Source: Bombyx mori (taxonomy: Eukaryota; Arthropoda; Insecta; Lepidoptera; Bombycidae). From it: a stretch of 64,000 nt of DNA. Where the stretch lies: the NCBI RefSeq assembly GCF_030269925.1, contig NC_085131.1, positions 1,378,001 to 1,442,000 of the forward strand. Reading direction: 5' to 3'. Below are positions 54,294 through 64,000 of the stretch, one piece after another; position 1 is the first letter of the stretch, and each line of letters starts with the position of its first letter. The position numbers and the translations under genes were made by a program. The notes below the pieces were generated by a model. That model searched no databases and was not told the origin of the DNA. It saw only the letters and a list, made by a program, of their open reading frames with translations.

Positions 54294-54492
54294 TATATAA
54301 ATCTACAATGGTTTTTACGGATGTTCCGTTATAACTACTGAACCATGCATCCGATTGACTTGAAACTTGGTATCCATTTAGAAAATACATGTACTTAATG
54401 GATAGACTAATGTTTATATGAGTGTTGGACTCCCTAATAATATTGACAATAAATAATAATGTGAATTTTAAATGCCCAGCGAGTACGGCTAG
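54294..54492 (+). mobile_element. Short Helitron-like element, family F
   Basis: It starts TCTATACTAATATATAAATC after an A and ends GCGAGTACGGCTAG before a T. 199 bases, non-coding. Only one copy is in the window. Confidence 0.7.
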
Positions 54493-56755
54493 TTATTATT
54501 ATTATTGAATTCAGCTGCCACCTAAATAGCATTCGACTATAAAAAAATTACAATCCACATTTATATCTAGTATAATACAATTATAATCGTTTCACATTTA
54601 TAACATCTGTACATAAAATACATTAGAAATAAACACGGACCGCTATATGTATCGAAGCGAGCCGGCTGAAAAACATCGTAAGCCCGCATAACGGGACCCG
54701 CTGAGCCGGCAACTAAATTGTTTAAGCACACATGCGAAATAAATGAGTAATGGTTCTAAAACACGAAAATTAAACGTCAAAATACCAGGTTAGCATAAAC
54801 ACGGAGAGCTGTCGGCCCTGGCACATGACCGATAATTCATAGGCACGGAGCGGGATGCAAATGTGCGCATTATCAGCGGGCCGCACCCGCCAACGTTTGT
54901 GTATGCTAATCATTCGGTTATTAAAATTAAATAAATATACCTTCGCTCGATTTACCGGCGTTCGGGTCTACGAGAGCTACCGCGTCAATCGTGAATAATT
55001 CAACCCAAGACTCCCAGATAGATATTATTAATACGCTTTTATTAGCTTCAGACGTGTGTATGTTTTTCACGGAATCTTTGAACATGATTTTGACCCCCTT
55101 CAAAACGTCGGATTAACTCGAAATTTGGTATACTTATTAAGGATCGATGAAAAATCAATATTTAAAAAAAATGAAAAAAAAATTTGAAAAAAATGATAAT
55201 TAACTAAAAAATTAAAAAATATATATACAAGAATACTAACAAAATACGCTTTTATAGAAAATCCAACTAAAAAATTGAAAATAAATTTTAATAAATTTGA
55301 ATTAAAAATAGTGTAAGAAAACATAATTTTACTGTAAAAAAGCGTGGGGTGCTTTTCAGGATATTAACAAAGCATAAAATACGTTAGTTATTTTAAACTA
55401 TTATTTTCTAACTAAACTATTAAGAATTTAAATTTATTCAGTGTTTCACACGGGCCGCGTCGTATGCAAAACACAAAAGATATCCAATTTCATTGACTAG
55501 GCGCGCATAAATTGTAAGAGCTGCGTTCAATTAACTCGATAGTATTGAAAGCGGCTCGGAGCGATCATTTAGCTGGAAATCTTATTGGATCTCGTCCACT
55601 TTTGCTATTTTGTTCTTCGCGGAGGCGAAAAGAGGCAAAAAAATAACGGAGCTTGGGTCGGGGAGTTCTCACAATCTAGATATATGGGCGAGTTAAGATG
55701 CACATCTAAATAGCCTCTGCGGCCCTGGTACCTAACTTTAGATTACTTGCACCAACTTCTACCGACTTTGCCGGGGAAAATGCAAAGTTTTCCCCGTGTT
55801 AGGAAAAATTTCCGCTTGTAACCCATTCGGTTTGACTTGAATTTACTGCTCGAGTTCGGTGTTGCCTGAAAATCATATGTTTACGTGGAAAAACAAAAGT
55901 TTGTCACTTGTTAGTTTAGGATTGGATTATCCTATACTATTATATATTTGGTTATACGAAAGGAATTATGGACAATGAAAAAGGGTTTGCAACTTTGATT
56001 CAGTCGTAGTTAGTGGTAGATATGTATTATTATATTTGTAGATTCGTTTGTTTTTACACTTGTGTTATTTTTTAATGCCTTAAATGCGATGACGAATATA
56101 CTTGTTTACTGGTTACAGGGGCCCATAGACATCACTAAGTGAATACTAAATCTAAATGAATCGGAACTAAAGACTGGTTCGCGGCAGAAACGGCAGAAAC
56201 TCCTTCCGAATATCCCCCCCCCATACATTCACTAGAGAATTACGCATATTTTTGAGTTAGGGTATACATGTTCTTGTCTCAAGACTTTTGTCTGCATGAA
56301 TAGCACAGTAACAGTTATTGTCCGAAGATTGATTGAAGGTTGTTGAATATGAAATCCTCCTAAAGCTGATCGCGAAGGGAACCGCGTGAAAAACCTAATC
56401 ATAACCATATCCATTCACCTAGTTAAATTATGTTCGACTGAAAGTCCAAAACAGAAATGCTCAAGTTTGTTATTGACGGTTCGTGTCTCTGAGAGCTTTA
56501 AGTTGAAGGCTTTGTCGAGGGTCGAGACATTTCGTATTCATAACAAACATTTGAATCTATCGTATCTTCAACTGTCGACCGAGCAATAGCTAATGTTATT
56601 GTTTGGCCGACTTCACCAAAATAAGACGAGCATATCATGAACATAGTGAAAGTTAATTAAATATGGATTCATAAAAATTAGCACATTCGCTTTCAAATAA
56701 ATAGAAAATCATTAAAGTTGTTTCACCTAGAAAAAGCATTCTGAGGTGACAAACA
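54493..56755. other. Repeat-poor, mostly single-copy DNA, no gene recognised
   Basis: There is a GC-richer patch at 54640-54900 and a CCTGGTACC at 55724. An extremely AT-rich stretch at 55140-55330 gives a meaningless frame rich in Phe, Ile and Asn. A Bm1 relic of about 100 bases (minus) lies at 56105-56200. Confidence 0.45.
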
Positions 56756-57003
56756 TATTTTTTTTATTGCTTCACTTTATGGATGAGCTAACAGCCCACC
56801 TGGTGTTAAGTGGTTACTGGAGCCCATAGACATCTACAACGTAAATGCCGCCACCCATTTTGAGATATAAGTTCTAAGATCTCAATATAGTTACAGCGGC
56901 TGCTTCACTCTTCAAACCGAAACGCGTTACTGCTTCACGGCAGAAATAGGCAGGGCGGTGGTACTTACCCGTGCGGACTCAAAAGAGATCTTACCACCAG
57001 TAG
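56756..57003 (-). mobile_element. Bm1 SINE, 5'-truncated
   Basis: T-run, TTGCTTCACTTTATGGATGA to GAGATCTTACCACCAGTAGT. Confidence 0.93.
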
Positions 57004-57788
57004 TGTTAAAAGTTTTTCGTATATGCCAGCCCTGTACAATTCAGTCGCGTTCTTGCCTATGCGCCTTAAAAATCAATTCATCCTGAGCTATTTCAATTAA
57101 AAGCTTTTTAGACTTATAACGATATATGCCTAGCTTTAGTCGTCGCTAAGAAATACAAAGTTCCAACTTCTAATAGTCCTTGCACGAATGCACTCAATTC
57201 CAATATGACGTAAGAACGTGCTCGAGTCGGTCTGTATTAAAAAGATAAAAACAAAACTATTCGTTCGCCAAAAGACAATTCTTAATTACATATAAAGGTA
57301 AATAATAAATTTGCATTGGTCGTAGGTAGAATATATTTCATTTTAATTTAAAAACATTAAACTTAAGTTTGACATTAGAGATAAGGGCCGAGAAATGTCA
57401 GCTGTCATTAGGAACCATTTGCCAACGTCTTAATTAAATATTATGTACATGTAAAATTTTTGCTTGTTTGTTTCTTCGTTAACGGGTTGACATTTACAAG
57501 AATTGACCGTGTGCAGGTGTAAACTATTTATCTAAGAATGAAAACAACTGGCTTTAGATTAGTAATACGACTCTGTAAATAATTAATTACCAAAGTAAAA
57601 AAACATTTTAAAAGCAAGTTAGCGTTTGACAATTGACAGATACAATCAAATGACTTCTATTTTAAATACACATTCTCTTACACACGATGACAAATGACTA
57701 TCGTCGCTTGAAAGTTAATAATGCCAGGCCATAGATAATAAATGAATATTAAAAAAAAAAGAATTTTTACCGCCATTTTTCTTAAGTC
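57004..57788. other. No gene seen; AT-rich unique DNA
   Basis: No exon or repeat recognised. Confidence 0.45.
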
Positions 57789-58120
57789 TAACAGCCTGGC
57801 CACGGGACATTCGCCGATGCGAATATTCGCGCGGTGCGAACGGCGAAGCGTCTAGCGACTAAAACAAGCGCATAGAAATGTACCTAACAAGCCACGCGCA
57901 CCGGCGACCGGCGAAGCGACCGGCGAAATGTACCGAGCGAATCGCGCGATGCGGCGGGCGAGCAAAACAAATGCATGAATACGGACGGCGCGAGCCACGG
58001 AGTCGAGCGGTAGTCGCGGCGAATAGTGCAGTGATTAAATGAGTTTAGTTGTTTTCGCCGCGAAAAATTAACGCCGAAATTTTTATATTTTTTATTTATT
58101 TTTTATTTTATATTTTTAAA

Positions 58121-58560
58121 GTCGTCGTGGCCTAACGGACGTCCGGTGCAATCGTGTTGAGCGATGCACCGGTGTTCGAATATCAGGCGGGTACCAATTT
58201 TTGTAATGAAATACGTACTCAACAACACTCAACGTTCACGATTGATTTCCACGGTGAAGGAATAACATCGTGTGATAAAAATGAAATCTTCAAAATAATA
58301 ATTTGCGTAATTACTGGTGGTAGGACCTCTTGTGAGTCTACACGGGTGGGTACTACCACCCTGCCTATTTCTGCCGTGAAGTAGTAATGCGTTTCGGTTT
58401 GAAGGGTGAGGCAGCCATTATAACTATACTTGAGACCTTAGAACTTATATCTCAAGGTGGGTGGCGCATTTACGTTGTGGATGTCTATGGGCTCCAGTAA
58501 CCACTTAACACAAGGTGGGCTGTGAGCTCGTCCACCCATCTAAGCAATAAAAAAATAAAA
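58121..58560 (+). mobile_element. Full-length Bm1 SINE nested in the Harbinger-like element
   Basis: The head is GTCGTCGTGGCCTAACGGAC (box A region) and GGTGTTCGAATATC (box B). Then comes the complete middle and body to CATCTAAGCAATAAAAAAAT. It is one of three copies in the window with a head. It must be younger than the DNA transposon that holds it. Confidence 0.94.
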
Positions 58561-58561
58561 T

Positions 58562-58852
58562 AGCTGAAATACTAGCTAGACCAGCTATTTGGAAGTCTAG
58601 CCACCCAAAGTATTTCTCGTACTTCTTGTGGAATTCTCCATCTATAGGTATACTCCGATTCTTATTCAAATCATGTACTTCACAATCTTTTCCAAATAAT
58701 AGGTCCTGAACCAAAAAACTATTAATTTGTAAGCAATATCGAGATAATTTCGATATAGACATTTCGCTGTCGGACTTCCTTACTAGTCGCGGCGGCGAAC
58801 GTGAGTACCCGTGGCCTGCAAACGGTGCTGCGCGAATGGTCGCCTCGCCCAC
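58562..58852 (-). pseudogene. Remnant frame of Harbinger-like element, cut by Bm1
   Basis: The minus-strand frame MGEATIRAAPFAGHGYSRSP, SKLSRYCLQINSFLVQDLLF and SIPIDGEFHKKYEKYFGWLD runs into the Bm1 and stops there. GEFH..Y..L...YF.W resembles the segment just before the DDE domain of Harbinger transposases (GEF......L.....KF..YFRM). The similarity is short and judged by eye. The first 25 residues come from the CG-rich terminal region and may not be coding. Confidence 0.4.
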
Positions 58853-58950
58853 CGCTTCGCTGTTCGCACCGCCGATCCCCGTGGCCAGGCCGTAAAGACT
58901 GTAGTTTCTAATATGAGATTATTTAGCAGTTGTGCCATCTCAGCTGAGCG

Positions 58951-59012
58951 GCAGAATTATCTAGAAAGATGGTAACTCATTGTGTGGGCTTACAAGCAGT
59001 CCTATCATTAAA
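58951..59012 (-). mobile_element. Old Bm1 relic
   Basis: GCGGCAGAATTATCTAGAAA, GGGCTTACAAGCAGTCCTAT and CATTAAAA follow the head-proximal end of the Bm1 core in reverse, strongly diverged. Confidence 0.5.
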
Positions 59013-61376
59013 AAAAAAGGTGCGTATACTTATGTACGCGCGTAAGAAGTTATACTTTATTTTTATTATATTTATTTCTTTTTTTTTAATATTAAATAAT
59101 TAATAATAAATATTTAACGTTAATAATTTAATAATATTTAGTATGAATTATATTAAATAATAATTTTGTCATTTATATTACTAAATAATACATACGGATA
59201 GCTAACCTCAATTGTATTGGAGCATTTGTGGGCAACTTCATTTCTGTTAATTTTGTGTCACGCCCATCGTAAAATTTCACTCTCATCAATTTTTCATAAC
59301 GCGCCTAAAGAAGTATAACTTCAAAATATATATATAAAAAATGGGTAATAATCAATCGTCAATCAATCCTCAGCAAATCAAAAGGTTCGGTCATCGCGAA
59401 TCGACCTGAATTTAGAGATGGCGGCTCCATCTTATCTCTTACGTGGCTGCAGCGCACATATCTTTATATAACACTATATTAAGCCATAACTTACGTTAGC
59501 AATATAAGAAGGAGCCCCGAGTAGGTAGCGCTGGTTTGATTAATGTATTCGAAGATCTCGAGCCGGTATCAAGTACCCCGCCAAATCTAGGGGTATATTA
59601 AAAATACGATATTACGCACCACCTGCAACATCTCAAGCCGGCTTAGCGAAGATATATCGTTACCGTTACGGAGTTTCAATTTTATTCCATTATTTTTCTT
59701 TACAAAACATTGTATTTTCATTGTATCCGCGTTCGTTTGATGACGTGAGTCTGTTTTAACGCTCTCAATAATATTACTTTTCGGCATCTAAAAGTTTCTT
59801 TATATTAAAACTGATGCGTTAGAAAACTCCGAATTCGAATTCAAAATCAGTTCTGTGAGTTTCGATGTCATGTAACATATTTGTTATTGGAAAGTAAACT
59901 CTGAAACCGATTCTAAAAAAGCCACAATCTTAAGAAAAAAAAATAGAAGATTGTTTATGAAATCGACGTTCACAGATTTTTTTAATGATTTTGTAATTTC
60001 ACCGAAAAATCATCATATATTTACCTCAAATCGTGATATACAATCTTTACAAAAATAAAAGTATGTGTTAAATGTGTGCGCATATTATAGTCACGCGCTA
60101 AAAATATCGATTTGTCTTGCGAGATGCGCTAGCGGGGATTAATTACAAAAAAAACGATAGCAAATTATTAATTTGAACACAATATTATCTAGATGCCGAT
60201 GATATAGCCGATTCATACAATACACAATATAATATTGGTAATTATTGATTACAAAAATTTAATTTCTATATTATTTCTTTCGATTTCAACATTACATAAA
60301 CCAACAAAATTATCATTTATCCTCTTTGGTCCGTTCGCAATCTTCGCGAAACACTGCGCCGGTAATAATAACGCTAGTTAGCATCGAACAAGCGTAGCGT
60401 GATGACGCAACATGATCATAAAGTACTAGGGCAGCATAGAACACAGGAGGTCGCTACAGGAATTCCTAGAGAGCTGGTATTGAGTTACGTGCCTATCGAG
60501 TTCCCTTTGAGAACGACCGCCGGTAAAATCGTTTTATCCGAGGATATATTGTAATACCAGATACACGAACGATAATCCGAGATAATCTCAGATAACTTTA
60601 TTGAAAATAGAATTTAAAATGTCCGTAATGTTGTTGGGACGCGTTCTGCACGATAACGTAAGTATTCCGTGATAACAGAATAAGGGTGGCGCGTCATTTG
60701 TATGTTCGATTGATGATCTTTACGCCATTTTTTACCCACAAAAAAATTGTTTCTCAATTTTCCCAATTTCAGCGTCGCGCTGAAATCACAAGGCCCCTTA
60801 TTTAATGCGAAGGGTACACCGTAAGTTTTACTTTTAGACGGCGAGGGCAAATTGCAGGCGAATCCAGCTGTATGAGAATTTATTAATATTGGGAAAGCGT
60901 TGGACGCAGGGAGGGCGAAATTAACCCTCGGAAAGGTTTATTCTGGTTTCGTAACTATAATAAACGGTCATTTATGAGTTGACAATGTGGAAGGTTTTTG
61001 CTTCGTCTACAATTGGCTGAGGACGGACAACTAATTGGATGAATAAAATGATGGAACTGATGCCTGTAACTCTGATTGATAAGACAGCACGTGGTCAACA
61101 TATGCTGAAATGGATGTCGAGTTAGTCGCACAAGAAAAGCCAGACTCAGAACAAATGTTTGTTTTTGGTTTAAGCGCAAAAATGTTTTTTTCGCGTCAAA
61201 AGGCTTACCTACATCACTGTACTTAGGGGTTTGAAAGAGAAAAAAAAACCGCTAAACCGGTATTCAAATTTCAATTCGCCGATTCAAGGAGCGATATCGT
61301 GCGTCAGTTCCGTCTCCTTCTAACTTCGGTAACGGCACAACGACGTCATCTCACCTCCACATTCTATTTCCTGCAG
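59013..61376. other. No gene seen; about 2.4 kb unique AT-rich DNA
   Basis: Small minus-strand frames (59587-59787, 60614-60850, 60955-61179) have no domains. No young repeat. Confidence 0.45.
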
Positions 61377-61456
61377 ATTTCCGGCGGTCCGGTTTAACGT
61401 CGCCGACTTAAAAAGTGGGTAGTTTTCGGAAATCTGGCCAACGGACCGCCGGAAAT
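61377..61456. repeat. GC-rich inverted repeat, 15-bp perfect arms
   Basis: ATTTCCGGCGGTCCG at 61377-61391 and CGGACCGCCGGAAAT at 61442-61456. A third, shorter inverted copy (CGGAAATCTGG) lies between them near 61427. Confidence 0.85.
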
Positions 61457-61686
61457 GATTTCTGTCGTCGGCTCCGCGGGATGCCTTCACGGATGTTTTC
61501 GAGATCCCCGTTTATTGTACGTGAGCTGTATACGTTTTCGTGAAACATGCATTTTCTGGTGCGACACTACATTGCAATGAATAGATAGCTGCTTCATTTT
61601 CGCAAACCTCTTCCGGGTGCTGGGAGTGAAGTGCTTAAAAACATTCGCGTATATTTAATCTATATATCTTGCTTATTTAGCTTTTC

Positions 61687-62006
61687 TCTTTTTTCCTACC
61701 TAAGCTGATAGATAGCCTTGAGAGGCTATTTCAGTGTAACCTTAACTAGTAGGTGAGCTCACGGGGCTCAAACCGGAGTGATGCTAACACTGACCCTAGC
61801 AAGAGCAGTCCTTCGCAGAATCTACCGGATCGGATCGGAAACGCGACCCACTGAGAAGATTCGGCGAGAAGCCCAGTGGGCTGTGTCTATGGGTTAATTC
61901 ACTCGTCGAGCCCTTCGTCGCAAGTGACGTGTTCGACGAGGACGGTTACCGGTGCTTGTGGTACCTAAAAGCACCGTTAATGTATCGGGAGGATCCGTAA
62001 TGACGT
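61687..62006 (-). mobile_element. Jockey-like LINE 3' end
   Basis: T-rich start, CCTACCTAAGCTGATAGATA, GTGAGCTCACGGGGCTCAAA, CGCGACCCACTGAGAAGATT and CCTAAAAGCACCGTTAATGT, then GATCCGTAATGACGTGA at the truncated side. It includes the codons for the C-terminal KHVI.DPP segment. Confidence 0.9.
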
Positions 62007-63014
62007 GAATATTTAACACTGAGCATTGGACGTATAGAAAAAACATTTTTCGTTTTCATCTACAGAAAGGTTTACACAACTATAATAATATAATATGAAT
62101 ATATAACTATCCTTCCACTGTTACATTTTTAATTAAAATGTATTTATCTCAGTGTCACATTTTTCATTTAGATCATCAATAATGCATGCCATCGACCGCC
62201 TGCGATTGGAGGAGGCATCAAAAGACGGTAGTTGTGCACGTAGTCCAAACGAAAACATTTATATTGAAGGAGAACAAAAGCTAATATGCTCGGTTAATTA
62301 ATACCCGGTTATCCGATATCGAGGGCCCTGATGGAAGGGTTGCGATGTTTGCCCGGGCGGTCGGCTTCCAACTAGATTATGCACAAGTTTGCTTAGGACA
62401 CTCGACACTTTCCCACGCAGAAGCTTTGGCAAATGTAGTTGTGGTCGCAAAAACAGCTCACGGAACTTTTCGAACTTTTTTTTTGTAACTTTCATTGGAG
62501 ACGATACGTTTTGATTGTACTACGTAAAATTAGATATCAGGATAATAGTTTACATTATTCTTTTAATTCTTTACCTCAGTGTGATTATGACTATATCAGC
62601 CATTTTCGAACGTAGATAAAATTTTCCGTCTACGGACTACAATTGAGTAAAGGCGTTCCCGCTGTCTATGATCTCTGGTAGCCGCTTAATGTCTAACGGG
62701 TCGTGAGCTCATCTACCGATCTATTTCAACTTCAACGTAAAAACCAGCAAAGCATTAAATTATTAATAGAATTACTCGGTCTTATTGATATTTTATAATA
62801 AACATTATACGCGGTTACTTAATTAATTTGAAGCCGTTCATTACATTCCTACGTAGCTTATAATTATTGAATAATTAATATTTGCATAACGGTTACAAGA
62901 AAACGATGACAAGGTTAATGACCAAGTAAACATGTCAATCAACTGTGAATTTAGCATTTCAATGTCGTCGCCGTGTTTGTTTATTGGTTAAGAACTGGAT
63001 ACTTGGTTATAGGT
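62007..63014. other. No gene seen; contains an old Bm1 relic
   Basis: A plus-strand Bm1-like relic is at about 62645-62740 (CTGTCTATGATCTCTGGTAG, GTCGTGAGCTCATCTACC). Otherwise unique. Confidence 0.4.
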
Positions 63015-63195
63015 GGTTAGGCGTCAGATATAGGCACAGGTGGGCATCACGAATCCGCCTACATCTGCCGTGAAGCAGTAATGCGTTTCGGTTTGAAGGG
63101 CCTTAGAATTAATGTCTCAAGATGTGTGCCGGAATTTACGTTGTAGACTTAACACTTAACACCAGGCGAGCTCGTCAGCCCGTCTGAGCAAAACA
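63015..63195 (+). mobile_element. Bm1 SINE, decayed with deletions
   Basis: CTGCCGTGAAGCAGTAATGC, GTTTCGGTTTGAAGG, a deletion, then GCCTTAGAATTAATGTCTCA, TTTACGTTGTAGAC and CACTTAACACCAGG. Confidence 0.82.
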
Positions 63196-63596
63196 CCAAA
63201 AAAACACCTAAACTCTATATTTTCGCATTCGATTTTTGGACAACACTAATGGCAGGGTCAGCGCACCCTCCCTCCCTCTGAGGAGGGTCGTTAAGATAAC
63301 GTATCTCTCTCGGAGTGGACACCGGCTCGGTTACTTGCCGAAACACGATTTGCTTTCGCCAAGATACACTATAGAGTATGTATGACAGTGATAAAAACCT
63401 AGACGAGTGTAATATTTTTGGTTTGCGTTAAATATTCAATTGTAACGACGGTTGAAAAGTCATTTGGTTTTAGAGTAATTTCCGTTAACACGCAACATTT
63501 ATCTTATTATAATAATAATTAAAGGTCCGTTTTATTTGGTGTTTAGTATCAATAATTCGAAGTTTTAATTGAACTTCAATTATGTTTTATTATTTA

Positions 63597-63740
63597 CTAG
63601 CTGACCCGGCAGACTTCGTAGAGACTCAATCGATAAATAAAAGTCCTAAACTTTTGTATAAAATAAATTTAAAACAAACAAACGGAATCCGTCCAACGGG
63701 GGACACATCAAAGGATAAACAAAATTGTTATTTTTAATTA
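63597..63740 (-). mobile_element. Non-autonomous Helitron, family C, 5'-truncated
   Basis: The minus-strand 3' end GTCTGCCGGGTCAGCTAG is next to an A/T flank. The body follows to ACAAAATTGTTATTTT and then stops. Confidence 0.8.
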
Positions 63741-63917
63741 ATTCCTCAGCTTGTAAAGTGTTGCTGAAAATTTCGGTTTTAACTATTCCATTACTATCGT
63801 GAACCTACACAATTATAAACTATAAATGACACAGATTTATTGGCGATACACGCGTGCAACCTGCCTTTCGTTGATGGTAATATACCAACAACCTTCCTCG
63901 AAGTGTGGACAGTGACT
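63741..63917. other. Short unique stretch, nothing seen
   Basis: No repeat or frame recognised. Confidence 0.4.
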
Positions 63918-64000
63918 CTTTTTTTTTTTTTATTGCCTTTGTAGGCAGACGAGCATACGGCCCACCTGATGGGGAGTGGTTACCGTCGCCCATGGACTTC
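63918..64000 (-). mobile_element. Tail of the GIAEVHGRR LINE family, cut by window end
   Basis: T-run, ATTGCCTTTGTAGGCAGACG, ACCTGATGGGGAGTGGTTAC and CCGTCGCCCATGGACTTC. The element continues beyond the window, so a longer coding part may follow. Confidence 0.9.

Larger units (their letters stand above)
57792..58892 (-). mobile_element. PIF/Harbinger-like DNA transposon, internally deleted
   Basis: The ends CAGCCTGGCCACGGG and, inverted, CGGCCTGGCCACGGG are flanked by TAA on both sides (57789-57791 and 58893-58895). A 3-base TAA/TTA duplication is typical of PIF/Harbinger. Subterminal regions are CG-rich, with GCGAACGGCGAAGCG-type repeats on both sides. A full-length Bm1 sits inside. Without Bm1 the element is about 660 bases. 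The protein remnant at the right end reads on the minus strand. Confidence 0.75.

Noticed and set aside
55100..55324. 74-codon minus-strand hydrophobic frame
   Set aside because: The DNA is almost pure A/T, so Phe, Ile and Asn codons arise by composition.
1..64000. CRISPR arrays, rRNA genes, bacterial operons, telomeric TTAGG arrays
   Set aside because: I looked for regular spacer arrays, rRNA words and TTAGG tandems and saw none. The window is insect nuclear DNA.

Overview
The window looks like nuclear DNA of a silk moth, Bombyx mori or a very close relative. It is AT-rich, has no bacterial-style gene organisation, and carries dozens of copies of the silkworm SINE Bm1. It also holds 5'-truncated 3' ends of several LINE families and non-autonomous Helitrons with TC...CTAG ends between A and T. 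The identification rests on recognising these repeats, not on a database search.

Protein-coding content of the host is minimal. The best candidate is the 3' end of a plus-strand gene at the left edge: a GC3-rich reading frame (1-57), a 117-base GT-AG intron with a branch-like site and pyrimidine tract, a stop at 182-184 and a poly(A) signal at 258. The rest of that gene lies to the left of the window. Two weak minus-strand candidates are a 68-residue frame with a signal-peptide-like start (43368-43574) and a possible terminal exon followed by a long frame (45853-46256). The other open frames are short and look like chance or repeat-derived frames.

Layout. From 0.4 to 36.8 kb there are repeats every 1-2 kb: Bm1 copies and relics, 3' ends of a jockey-like LINE, tails of a second LINE family ending ...GIAEVHGRR, C-termini of RTE-type LINEs, and Helitrons, one of them a composite of two families. 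From 36.8 to 46.6 kb the sequence is mostly single-copy and nearly free of young insertions, with one Helitron, one MITE-like fold-back and a few old Bm1 relics. From 46.6 to 53.2 kb repeats are dense again, including a tRNA-derived SINE inside a Bm1. From 53.2 to 56.7 kb is another mostly single-copy stretch with a GC-rich island, a long palindrome and a small Helitron. From 56.7 to 64 kb there is a PIF/Harbinger-like transposon with TAA target duplications and a full-length Bm1 inside it, then mostly unique AT-rich DNA, one LINE end, decayed Bm1 pieces, a truncated Helitron and a LINE tail cut by the window end.

The mobile elements are all defective in cis. No reverse transcriptase catalytic domain, Rep/helicase or complete transposase is present, so Bm1 and the Helitrons would depend on proteins encoded elsewhere. 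The most interesting signals are the sharp over-representation of CCTGGTAC in unique DNA, the repeat-poor blocks, the composite Helitron, the Harbinger/Bm1 nest, and the alternative 3' ends of the gene at the left edge.
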